A stretch of 64,000 nt of DNA from an uncultured Clostridium sp. (GTDB lineage Bacteria > Bacillota > Clostridia > Lachnospirales > Lachnospiraceae), in NCBI GenBank assembly GCA_900538475.1, contig UPYT01000020.1, positions 1-64,000 on the forward strand, in the 5' to 3' direction. Below are positions 26,641 to 35,700 of the stretch, piece after piece. The first letter of the stretch is position 1; each line of letters opens with the position of its first letter. The position numbers and the translations under genes were made by a program. The notes beneath the pieces are model-generated. The model saw nothing but the letters and a program-made list of their open reading frames with translations, did not search any database and was not told where the DNA came from.

Positions 26641-27462
26641 CTACTGCTCAAGCAGCGATGCCAGTTCTTTGTGCTTCTCAATACTTGCGTCAATGCTTCC
26701 GTTTTCTACCATCGGCTTAATCGCCTCATTGATCGCCTTTACCAGCTCTGTATTAGACTTCTTCACACCGATGCCATATTCCTCCTTTGTGGAAGAGCCA
26801 TCTGCGTATTTCGCTTCAAAACATGTTAAACCGTCATTCACCGCACAGAAATTCTGGGCTGCAAGGAGATCCAGCATCACTGCATCTACATCTCCCTTCT
26901 GAAGAGCAAGACATCCCTCTGTCAGGTTTTTATACTGAACCACTTCCGCTCCCGTATCCTTCAGGCATCCATCTGCAATTTCATCAGAAACAAGAAAATC
27001 ACCTGTAGTTCCCAGATGAACAGCCACCTTCTTTCCCGCCAGATCCTCAATAGTCTTTACCGAAGTATCCGCCTCATTCACAATAATGTACTGGGTCGAT
27101 ACTGTATACGGATCTGAAAATGCCATCTGTTCCTTTCTCTCATCTGTAATCGTCATAGCCGCAATCACAATATCTGCCTTGCCATTATCAAGATACTGAG
27201 GAAGGGTATCAAAGGCTGTATTGATAATCTCCAGTTCCACTCCCCATTGATCCGCAATCGCCTGAGCCAAATCAATATCTGAGCCAACCGGCGTGTCCGT
27301 ATCAGCAATATACTCAAACGGAGCCCACGCAGCATCTGTAGCCATCACAAGCTTTCCCGCCTTTTTAATATCATCCACAGTTTTACTTTCATTTTTTGCT
27401 CCGCAGCCTGCCAGAGAAGCCGCCATCATCATCCCAACTACCAAAGCCATCGTTTTTTTCAT
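26641..27462 (-). CDS. Amino acid-binding lipoprotein of ABC transporter
   Basis: The 273-residue protein starts with a lipoprotein signal (MMMAASLAGCG) and has the family 3 solute-binding fold: GKLVMATDAAWAPFEYIAD, GSDIDLAQAIADQWGVELEI and DIVIAAMTITDERKEQMAFSDPY, where the arginine after TDE normally contacts the substrate carboxylate. It is the first gene of the transporter operon. The following 280 bp up to the divergent glycosyltransferase are AT-rich and hold promoters for both directions. Confidence 0.93.
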   Translation of the reverse strand: MKKTMALVVGMMMAASLAGCGAKNESKTVDDIKKAGKLVMATDAAWAPFEYIADTDTPVGSDIDLAQAIADQWGVELEIINTAFDTLPQYLDNGKADIVIAAMTITDERKEQMAFSDPYTVSTQYIIVNEADTSVKTIEDLAGKKVAVHLGTTGDFLVSDEIADGCLKDTGAEVVQYKNLTEGCLALQKGDVDAVMLDLLAAQNFCAVNDGLTCFEAKYADGSSTKEEYGIGVKKSNTELVKAINEAIKPMVENGSIDASIEKHKELASLLEQ

Positions 27463-27742
27463 AATATTCTCTCCCTCGTTCTCTTTGTCGTATATTCTTA
27501 CACTTTTTTGTGTGTTTACGCCAGATTATACATTAATTATACATATATGTCAAGTATTTTTCATTTAATATTCACTTTATTTAATTATATAGAATATTTA
27601 TACATTTTTTCTCTTCTGAAATTTATACCAGACAGGACAGATTTTCCTGTCCCCCTTTCTGCCTTTTATGCTATACTGTTCATAAGATACAACAGCAAAC
27701 GATTCCAAAAAACAAAGCACAAGAAAAGGATTGAAAATACAT

Positions 27743-28933
27743 ATGCCGTCAAAAAAGAAAGCCCTTTTAGTTACCACAGTCAGCGGCTTTGTTCCCCAAT
27801 TTGAAATGAACAATGTCCGCCTCCTTCAAAATATGGGATTTGAAGTTCACTATGCCTCCAATTACAATACACCTTCTTACGGAACAGACAATCATCGTCT
27901 GGACGGAACCGGAATCATCCGCCATCAGATTGATTTCGTCCGCAGCCCTTTTAAACCAGAAAATATCACGGTTTTCCGGCAGCTAAAGGCCGTTATGGAA
28001 CGGGAACAGTTTCAGCTGGTTCACTGTCACACTCCCATGGGAGGCGTCATGGCACGGCTGGCCGCCCACACCACTCACACCGGGCCTGTAATATACACAG
28101 CTCACGGATTCCATTTTTTCAAAGGCGCAAAACCAGTAAACTGGCTCTGTTATTACCCGATGGAGCAATTTCTTTCCCGCTTCACAGATCAGCAAATCTG
28201 CATTAACCATGAGGATTACCAACGGGCAAAGAAACACTTTCATGCAAAATATGTAGACTATCTGCCCGGAGTAGGAATGGATTTTTCCAGGATTCCCCAC
28301 TTATCAGAAGAGGAAATCTGTCAGAAAAAAGAAGAGCTGGGAATCCCATCAGAAAAACTTCTTCTTCTGTCCTCCGGAGAACTGATTCCCCGTAAAAATC
28401 ACGAAACCATTCTCCGGGCGCTGGCTCAGCTAAAAGACATGACGCAAATTCATTACCTGCTCTGCGGCCACGGAAAACTGGAAAAAGAGCTTCACCAACT
28501 GGCCAAAGAGCTGGGAATCTCCCATATGGTCACCTTCGCCGGATACCGGGAGGATATGCTGGAAATCCTGCAGACAGCAGATATCTTCCTCTTCCCCTCC
28601 TATCAGGAAGGCCTTCCTATGGCACTTTTGGAAGCTATGGCCAGCGGGCTCCCCGTTATCTGCTCTGATATTCGAGGCAGCCAGGATCTGATGGGAGAAG
28701 TTCTCTCCCAGACCGACACCGCCAAAGTCTGCTCCGGCGGAATCATGATCAAAAAAGCAGATGACGTCTCTGCCTACAGTCAGGCCATCCGTCATCTGCT
28801 GGATACGCCGAATCATCTGCCCGCCCGTCTCCGAGAGCTGGGCCAGAACAACCGGCGTCTCAGCGAAGCATTCAGCTCCGATTCCGTTGTAAAAAAAATG
28901 AAAGCCATTTACGAAAGGCTGTGCAGGGGATAA
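27743..28933 (+). CDS. Glycosyltransferase family 4
   Basis: About 396 residues with two Rossmann-like domains: an N-terminal acceptor part (TVSGFVPQFEMNNVRLLQNMG, here TVSGFVPQFEMN then NVRLLQNMG) and a C-terminal GT4 donor part with SSGELIPRKNHETILRAL and the EX7E-type FPSYQEGLPMALLEAMASGLP. Similar proteins act in capsule or exopolysaccharide synthesis. I took the ATG at 27743 with AAAGGA upstream; a TTG at 27731 is possible. An extended -10 (TGCTATACT) lies near 27670. It is the only plus-strand gene of the polysaccharide region and has its own terminator. Confidence 0.9.
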   Translation: MPSKKKALLVTTVSGFVPQFEMNNVRLLQNMGFEVHYASNYNTPSYGTDNHRLDGTGIIRHQIDFVRSPFKPENITVFRQLKAVMEREQFQLVHCHTPMGGVMARLAAHTTHTGPVIYTAHGFHFFKGAKPVNWLCYYPMEQFLSRFTDQQICINHEDYQRAKKHFHAKYVDYLPGVGMDFSRIPHLSEEEICQKKEELGIPSEKLLLLSSGELIPRKNHETILRALAQLKDMTQIHYLLCGHGKLEKELHQLAKELGISHMVTFAGYREDMLEILQTADIFLFPSYQEGLPMALLEAMASGLPVICSDIRGSQDLMGEVLSQTDTAKVCSGGIMIKKADDVSAYSQAIRHLLDTPNHLPARLRELGQNNRRLSEAFSSDSVVKKMKAIYERLCRG

Positions 28934-28958
28934 TCCGATTCCCCTGTACAGCCTTTTC
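28916..28958 (+). terminator. Intrinsic terminator of the GT4 gene
   Basis: AGGCTGTGCAGGGG (28916-28929) pairs with CCCCTGTACAGCCT (28941-28954) with one mismatch, followed by TTTTCC. The stem begins before the stop codon of the gene. Confidence 0.85.
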
Positions 28959-28999
28959 CTTCATCTATCTGGCACATGTGTGCACATTCCGTCCCCTGT

Positions 29000-29833
29000 C
29001 TATACATCCTTCTGCGCAAGCCACTCTTTCACTGCTTCCACGCTAAAATCAACTGCCTGGGCAATCTGTTCCACAGATAAGCCCTGAACTGAAAGGTTCC
29101 TGGCAGTCATCTGGGCCTGTTCTCTGCGGCCTTCTTCCTGGCCTTCTGCAAAGCTCTCTTCCCGCAAGTCTTCCATTACCTTACACATTTCTCTCACTCC
29201 CTTCGGATTTTCCTTCAAATAACGCGTCTTTTCCGCAAGAATCTCGAAATTCATATCATCTGCATTCGTACAATTAAAATCATGCATCAGCCTGCCAAGA
29301 TCTGAATCATCCCGGTACTCTCCATTTACATACAGGATGTGCGCTCCATCATCAAAAGGCTGATTCAGCGTAAGATTCCTGTTTTCAATCACATAGAGCG
29401 GCTCTCCTGCCTTATAGTAGTCATTTTCCGTAATAAATATAACATATGTATCCGGAAGCGCTCTGTAATCCTGCTTCTCATCCAGATTCTCCACATCCAT
29501 CATACTGGAATGATATCTCGCCCGATGTGGATCTGCTCCATTATCTGAGCGCTGCACCTCAATGTCATATTTCTTTCCGGTACTGTCTGTTGCATAAGCA
29601 TCCAAACAAATCGACCGCGCCCCGGTAACACGCTTGAAATCCGCCTGTGTTTCGCACTTTATCAAAATCAGATCCTGCTTTCCTGTAATAATGCGAAGCA
29701 CAAACTCTGCCAGCGGAATATTTGCCTTAAACAAACCGCGCATAAATGTGTCATCAATCGGGCGGAAACCTCTCAACCGCTGAAGATCCTCCTGATGACG
29801 CTGTTCCTGTCTCTGCCAACCAGTTACCCCCAT
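29000..29833 (-). CDS. Rpn-family recombination-promoting nuclease
   Basis: A 277-residue PD-(D/E)XK-type protein of the Rpn/transposase_31-like group. It has FRPIDDTFMRGLF near the N terminus, the catalytic-type cluster CLDAYATDSTGKKYDIEVQR (D...ExQ), and a YHSSMMD segment. The C terminus carries a short DNA-binding-like tail QGLSVEQIAQAVDFSVEAVKEWL. These genes occur in many copies in Lachnospiraceae and are mobile or recombination-linked. A truncated copy follows on the same strand at 30046-30300. Confidence 0.88.
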   Translation of the reverse strand: MGVTGWQRQEQRHQEDLQRLRGFRPIDDTFMRGLFKANIPLAEFVLRIITGKQDLILIKCETQADFKRVTGARSICLDAYATDSTGKKYDIEVQRSDNGADPHRARYHSSMMDVENLDEKQDYRALPDTYVIFITENDYYKAGEPLYVIENRNLTLNQPFDDGAHILYVNGEYRDDSDLGRLMHDFNCTNADDMNFEILAEKTRYLKENPKGVREMCKVMEDLREESFAEGQEEGRREQAQMTARNLSVQGLSVEQIAQAVDFSVEAVKEWLAQKDV

Positions 29834-30045
29834 GTACCACCATCTCCTGTTCTATGAATCGTTTCTATTGCTCTCTGTTTTTTCATCCTATCATAGAACA
29901 AGTGGCTGAGCAATCTACTGCTGCTATAATTTCCGTAAGCGGCTTATTGGATATACTCTCCGCTCTTTCTCTTTTATTGTACTATAAATCTGACTATCAG
30001 AAAATAGAAAGCCTTTCCTGGTCCCTAGTAACACCTGTCATCTTC

Positions 30046-30300
30046 CTAAACTGCCTTCTGTGCAAGCCATTCCTTCACAGCTTCCACGCTAAAGCCAACC
30101 GCCTGGGCAATCTGTTCCACGGACAAACCCTGAACTAACAGATTCCTGGCAGTCATCTGCGCCTGTTCTCTGCGACCTTCTGCAAAGCTCTCTTCCCGCA
30201 AGTCTTCCATCACCTTACTCATCTCCCTCACTCCCTTCGGATTTTCCTTCAAATAACGCGTCTTCTCCTCCAATTTCCCACAGTCAATCCTGCTGCCCAA
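30046..30300 (-). pseudogene. C-terminal remnant of a second Rpn-family gene
   Basis: The 84 codons match only the last 80 or so residues of the intact Rpn gene at 29000-29833: EKTRYLKENPKGVRE...ARNLLVQGLSVEQIAQAVGFSVEAVKEWLAQK. The nuclease domain is missing and the first eight codons (MGSRIDCG) are unrelated. DNA identity to the intact copy is very high by eye, so this is a recent tandem duplication followed by deletion, or the footprint of recombination between two Rpn genes. The remaining gap to the intact gene (about 210 bp) shows no other gene. Confidence 0.8.
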
Positions 30301-30390
30301 GAATTTCCCAGACAGATGTAATTTCCCGCTGATAATATTGCAGCTATAACAGAGAAAACAGCTACTCTTTTTTAGATTTATGTCACTACT

Positions 30391-31491
30391 TTATCTCTCC
30401 AGCTCTTCCTTCGCCATCACAAGTGCAGACTCAATCACCTTATCCATATCATAATACTTATACTCACCCAAACGACCGCCAAAAATCACATTCTCCTCCT
30501 GAGCCGCCAACTCACGATATGCCTGATATACAGCTCCGTTCTTCTCGTCATTCACCGGATAATAAGGCTCATCTCCCGGCTTCCATTCTGAACTGTACTC
30601 CCGGCTGATAACCGTTTTTGGCTGTGTTCCAAACTCAAACCACTTATGCTCAATGATTCTGGTCCACGGTGTCTCCGCATCTGTATAATTCACCGCCGCA
30701 TTTCCCTGGAAATTCGGCTTGTCCAGCACCTCTGTCTCAAAACGAACAGAACGGTACTCCAGAGCACCCAACCGGAAATCAAAATATGCATCAATAGCAC
30801 CTGTGTAAATCACCTTTTCCGCCAGACTGTCGTACTCCTCCTTATGCTCCAGATAATCCACACCAAGGCGAACCTCAATTCCCTCCAGCATATTAGCAAC
30901 CATTTTTGTATAACCGCCTACCGGGATTCCCTGATACAGAGCATTAAAATAATTATTATCAAAGGTAAATCGAACCGGAAGCCGCTTGATAATAAAAGAT
31001 GGAAGCTGATCGCAGGGCCGTCCCCACTGCTTCTCCGTATATCCCTTAATCAGCTTTTCATAAATATCCGTTCCCACCAGGCTGATAGCCTGTTCCTCCA
31101 GATTCTTCGGCTCTGTAATTCCTGCTGCCTTCTTCTGCTCCTCAATCTTGGCTTCCGCCTCTTCCGGAGTCACTACGCCCCACATCTTGTTAAAGGTATA
31201 CATATTAAAGGGCAAAGAATACAGTTCTCCATGATAATTCGCTACCGGGGAATTGGTAAACCGGTTAAACTCTGCAAACTGATTTACATACTCCCAGACC
31301 TCTTTATTGTTCGTATGAAAAATGTGGGCACCGTACTTGTGCACATTGATGCCCTCAATCTCTTCTGTATACACATTTCCCGCAATGTTCGGTCTGCGAT
31401 CAATCACTAAAACACTCTTTCCTTGCTTCTTTGCCTCGTGAGCAAATACTGCGCCGTAAAGGCCAGCTCCTACAATAAGATAGTCGTACAT
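30391..31491 (-). CDS. glf: UDP-galactopyranose mutase
   Basis: A 366-residue flavoenzyme with an N-terminal FAD-binding motif (YLIVGAGLYGAVFAHEA), the NVYTEEIEGINVHKYGAHIFHTN active-site region (shown as GINVHKYGAHIFHTN) and GYTEKQWGRPCDQLP. It converts UDP-galactopyranose to UDP-galactofuranose, which implies that the local surface glycan contains galactofuranose. It is separated from the acyltransferase gene by 294 bp; a likely -10 (extended TGGTAAAAT, 31606-31611) in this gap suggests its own promoter. Confidence 0.96.
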   Translation of the reverse strand: MYDYLIVGAGLYGAVFAHEAKKQGKSVLVIDRRPNIAGNVYTEEIEGINVHKYGAHIFHTNNKEVWEYVNQFAEFNRFTNSPVANYHGELYSLPFNMYTFNKMWGVVTPEEAEAKIEEQKKAAGITEPKNLEEQAISLVGTDIYEKLIKGYTEKQWGRPCDQLPSFIIKRLPVRFTFDNNYFNALYQGIPVGGYTKMVANMLEGIEVRLGVDYLEHKEEYDSLAEKVIYTGAIDAYFDFRLGALEYRSVRFETEVLDKPNFQGNAAVNYTDAETPWTRIIEHKWFEFGTQPKTVISREYSSEWKPGDEPYYPVNDEKNGAVYQAYRELAAQEENVIFGGRLGEYKYYDMDKVIESALVMAKEELER

Positions 31492-31785
31492 AATAGTTTT
31501 CTCCTTCTCCTTAAAATCACCTAGAATAGGTAGAGATTTGCATCTCTGGTTATGTCTTCTTTCTGAATCCCAAATAAATTATCACCCTCAAAATATCCAT
31601 TTGCTATTTTACCAGATATTAACTCAATCCAAAATCATTATTTTTAACCACTCTCACAGTCCACAATTATGACTCTCAAAATCTGGATAAATGACCAGCA
31701 AGTCTCCGAATAATCATACAATTCTTTATATTCTCACAACACCTTTTTAAAATTTGTTAATATCATAGAATGCATAATTTTATAA

Positions 31786-32829
31786 TTAGACTTTTTTTAA
31801 GCAGTTAATATATCTTCCAAACCGTTCTAGTATTTTCTCAATTTCCAATAATAAATATGAAATCAGAAAAGAACCTATGAAAACTATTAAAATCACAATT
31901 GGTGCATAATTCAATCGAAGAACTACTGGTGATACAGTATTTTTCAACATCTCATATACCACCGCATCTAATATCCATGAACTCAAATACATTCCAAATG
32001 CACATTTTGAAATAACACCAAGCACAGTACGAATTCTACATGGTATATCATCTGTTTTAACCGACAGGCATAGCATAAAAATAACCGGTGCAAGTACTGC
32101 ACATTCAAAACCATTATATGAAGAAAAAGCTCTTTCTGTAAAAACAGCACCATAATCGTAATAAAAATTAAATGCAGTAAATATAAACAAAGCTCCCAAC
32201 AAACAAATCATAAGATTTCGTTTTTTTATATCACATCCATATTCCCGCAAATATGTTCCCAGATAGTAATAGGTAATTGGATATATTCTCACCCACCAAT
32301 CAGGTAATATATTATATTTTATATTAATACTTGGCAGTACTGTCACTACAAGAAATGTACCTATTAATATCTTTTTCATGTACCTTGTTTCTAATCCGTT
32401 ATATAAAACATTTAAAAAAGGAATTAATAAAAACAAACTAATATACATATTTACATACCATGCGTAAGGTGCTGCTGAAAAATTAAAAATGGAAGTCACT
32501 ATCCCTAAAAACGTCAGTTTCTCGTTTAAATAAAATATTTTGAATAATATACAACATCCGCAAACAAGCAAGTATGTTCGTAATATTTTTAAGCCACCAT
32601 AATAATAACTCCGTGTCAATTCCTTTTTGGAATTTAAATATCCTGTCAACATAATAAATAACGGAACACAGTTAAGAAAGATTGTTCTCATAAATGTCAT
32701 AACAAACATTCGTTTTCCAGATAATATTGTTTCATAATACCCGCAGTAAAATAAAAAATGAACACTTATAACGCTTATAATAGCGACTGTTCGAATTAAA
32801 TCCAGCCTACTATCTCGATTCTTATTCAT
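31786..32829 (-). CDS. Membrane acyltransferase (acyltransferase 3 family)
   Basis: A 347-residue membrane protein with about ten helices and the family hallmark near the N terminus, RLDLIRTVAIISVISVHFLF, including the conserved Arg and His. Such enzymes (OafA/WecH-like) transfer acetyl or succinyl groups to sugars of surface polymers. The gene is AT-rich like its upstream neighbours. The 223-bp gap to the LtaS-like gene has no other gene that I can see. The acceptor is probably the polysaccharide made by this locus. Confidence 0.88.
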   Translation of the reverse strand: MNKNRDSRLDLIRTVAIISVISVHFLFYCGYYETILSGKRMFVMTFMRTIFLNCVPLFIMLTGYLNSKKELTRSYYYGGLKILRTYLLVCGCCILFKIFYLNEKLTFLGIVTSIFNFSAAPYAWYVNMYISLFLLIPFLNVLYNGLETRYMKKILIGTFLVVTVLPSINIKYNILPDWWVRIYPITYYYLGTYLREYGCDIKKRNLMICLLGALFIFTAFNFYYDYGAVFTERAFSSYNGFECAVLAPVIFMLCLSVKTDDIPCRIRTVLGVISKCAFGMYLSSWILDAVVYEMLKNTVSPVVLRLNYAPIVILIVFIGSFLISYLLLEIEKILERFGRYINCLKKV

Positions 32830-33052
32830 AACTTTATTTTCCCTCCATTGATTGTTATAAAGTTATTAAAACCTTCTTGCCATAGAGCAATCCATCTATC
32901 TTGCTAACTTCGGCAGAACTACAGACAAGATATTTCCAGCACAGATATACTTATTACAAACCATTATCCATTCTACTATTTCCGTAAGAATTTCATTTAA
33001 TAGTTTTTAAAGCAAACAATACTTTACACCATCATTAAATTCTATAGATAAA

Positions 33053-35605
33053 TCACTTCTTTTGAATCACTTGATAATACTGTAAAATTCTATAATCGTG
33101 TATCCATTTTGTATAACTATTTTGCTCATCCATATCATGCCAGATTTCATCATCTCCCATATAACCAAAACTGTTAATTACCGGCACATGCTGTTGCATT
33201 TCATATAAAAAGTCAAACCAGTTCGTTGTTTTAAGCCCTGCATACTTTAATAACTTCGCCACCAAATAATTAGGACTGCTTACCTGCCCATCTTTACCAG
33301 TCACTGGTTCGTTTACTGAATAATTGGCCCATATAAAATAAGGTGTCATATAATACCGCTGCTGATTAGCTAACTCTGATTGGGTTTGATCCCATTCAAA
33401 AATCTGCTCTTCAAATTCTGTACTTAAACAACCGGGCTGATGATCTCCAAACACACACAAAATTATTGGTCTGTCTATCTTCCTGAGTTCATCAACTAAA
33501 TACTTCAATGCATTATTAGACTCCTTTATTAACGATAAGTACATCCACGCACTATCATATTGCTCCAAATCTGAATCTATTTTAATGCGTTCATAGGAGG
33601 GATTAAACTGAGCCATATCATAATCTCCATGATTCTGAATTGTAACATTAAAAATAAATAATGGCTCATCTTTATTACTGTTTTCCAATCGTTTTATAAT
33701 CTCTCTATAATTATCCTCATCCGATATTCTGTCTAAAAATACCTTTTCATACTTATCATCATAACTATCAATGCTATAAAATTCATCAAATCCCATTTCT
33801 TTATATACGCCCTGACGCCGATAGTTTGTTGCACTCGCAGGATGCATTGCCACTGTTTTATATCCCAAGTTCTTCAATTCATTAGTTAAAGATGGTATCT
33901 CGTTAAAACTATATTGTGTATAAGGATATAAATCCTTAAAAAATCCCATGGAATTCCCTGTCAGAAATTCAAATTCTGAATTACAGGTTCCACCGCCCCG
34001 AACAGACATAAAGGTTTTTCCCTTTTCTAAAAAATCATCCATAGAATTCAGATACCACATTACATCTTCTGTTTCTCCCAGACTCCCCAGATCATTTAAA
34101 TCACTCAATGACTCATTCATAATTGCAATAATAACTGGTTTTTCTTCTTCACCTTCAATTATATCAGAAGTATACTTATTTAAAATGTTTTCTGCTTTTT
34201 CTTTTGAATATCCATCTGGCTCTTCTATGTTCATTCTTTGTACTGAAGTAATAAATGATACTAAAAAGCCATATTTACTATAAGTCTGAGTTGTATCCCA
34301 GCTATCCCATGCCACATGGAACGTCTGCTGAAAATCAATAAAGCGGACTACGCCCAATTGTAGAAACAGCATTATTATACCGGTAAACATGCGCTTTTTT
34401 ACCTTTACAACAGTCAAAGGCTCTGCCGGAATATAAAAATGTACTAAACTAATTAATACAATCAAAATCAAAAATCCATATACAATCTCATTTGACAAAT
34501 AATACTGATAATCACCAGCTACAGCCATGCCTGTTTTAAACTGCATCAGATCCCCAAAGGTCAATGCATATTTTTTAAATTGAATCACATAATAATTCCC
34601 TACAGATATAACAAATGCACTTAAAAAGCTCAAATACCATCCTAAATTTTTAAAACAAATTACATTTACTGTGATAAATAAAAAAATAGAGGTGATGACA
34701 ATCCCTAAAACTATCATCGAACCCTTTAACTGTGATATATTTACATTGCTGATACACTCAATCATAAAAAAACATAATATAGGTGTAATTGCAATTACTA
34801 TATATCGGCTCCAAACTTTTTCTATTCCAATTTCCAAGGAATAAAACACTAATAGTAAAAATAATATTCCCATCACGCTCTTGGAATCTGGTAAATACGG
34901 ATTCGCAAATTGATATAATGAATAGACGAAACTCACAGCAAGTGTTATATAATAGAATCTGTGATTTTGAACTTTACTTTTGACAAACAGAAAATACATC
35001 ATAAAAAGTGCAAAGAGCATATAACCAATCATGTTAAACGCATCAGCTATTCTGCAGAAAACAACTGTATTAATAACCACTAATCCCCAGTTATTCTGTT
35101 TTGACTCTCTATGCTTTTTATCTATGCAACGCAATAATATCAGAAGTATGCCTAAACTCAGTATACTGACAATCAGATTTTCTGATTCTAACATTACTGG
35201 TTTTATATTTTTCACATCGTATACAACGCTGCCGGTCTGATCACATAAATTTAATTCTGTATATTCATCTCCATCATAAATTCCAAGACCGCCACTCCAA
35301 TCATGTTTCCAAAAAGTGATTCTTACAGATTTTGCGTTGTTAAAACAGAGTTCCAACATATCTTCGTCCTGTGAATCAGAAGGTACGTATACAATATTTT
35401 CATTTATATACTCCCATTTTCCAGATAAAGGATATGTTTTCAATGAATCTTTTTGTCCATTAATTTCTATATCTGCTATCCATACTTCTCCTACCGACTC
35501 AACTCCACCAGTTAAATAAATGGTAGTTTCTGTAGACCGGGGAAAAGCAATCAAAAACACAATTAATACAAATACACTAATTATTTCCAGAATATATTTT
35601 TTCAC
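33053..35605 (-). CDS. LTA synthase-like phosphoglycerol transferase/sulfatase with extra N-terminal domain
   Basis: An 850-residue protein. An N-terminal helix is followed by an extracellular domain of about 130 residues (TTIYLTGGVESVGEVWIADI ... WSGGLGIYDG), about ten transmembrane helices, and an alkaline phosphatase-fold catalytic domain. Catalytic elements include IAIMNESLSDL, the nucleophile region GGGTCNSEFEFLTG (threonine) and the metal site FGDHQPG. The family adds phosphoglycerol or phosphoethanolamine units to surface polymers. The extra N-terminal domain is also found in the protein at 38669-39412. It is probably outside-facing and may modify the exported glycan. Confidence 0.88.
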   Translation of the reverse strand: MKKYILEIISVFVLIVFLIAFPRSTETTIYLTGGVESVGEVWIADIEINGQKDSLKTYPLSGKWEYINENIVYVPSDSQDEDMLELCFNNAKSVRITFWKHDWSGGLGIYDGDEYTELNLCDQTGSVVYDVKNIKPVMLESENLIVSILSLGILLILLRCIDKKHRESKQNNWGLVVINTVVFCRIADAFNMIGYMLFALFMMYFLFVKSKVQNHRFYYITLAVSFVYSLYQFANPYLPDSKSVMGILFLLLVFYSLEIGIEKVWSRYIVIAITPILCFFMIECISNVNISQLKGSMIVLGIVITSIFLFITVNVICFKNLGWYLSFLSAFVISVGNYYVIQFKKYALTFGDLMQFKTGMAVAGDYQYYLSNEIVYGFLILIVLISLVHFYIPAEPLTVVKVKKRMFTGIIMLFLQLGVVRFIDFQQTFHVAWDSWDTTQTYSKYGFLVSFITSVQRMNIEEPDGYSKEKAENILNKYTSDIIEGEEEKPVIIAIMNESLSDLNDLGSLGETEDVMWYLNSMDDFLEKGKTFMSVRGGGTCNSEFEFLTGNSMGFFKDLYPYTQYSFNEIPSLTNELKNLGYKTVAMHPASATNYRRQGVYKEMGFDEFYSIDSYDDKYEKVFLDRISDEDNYREIIKRLENSNKDEPLFIFNVTIQNHGDYDMAQFNPSYERIKIDSDLEQYDSAWMYLSLIKESNNALKYLVDELRKIDRPIILCVFGDHQPGCLSTEFEEQIFEWDQTQSELANQQRYYMTPYFIWANYSVNEPVTGKDGQVSSPNYLVAKLLKYAGLKTTNWFDFLYEMQQHVPVINSFGYMGDDEIWHDMDEQNSYTKWIHDYRILQYYQVIQKK

Positions 35606-35700
35606 AAATTAAACCTTTCTCATCTTTAACTTTGTCAGAAGCATCAAAAGACACTTCTGACAAAGTTAAGTACTTCTTATTATACTCCCATATAAGCTAA

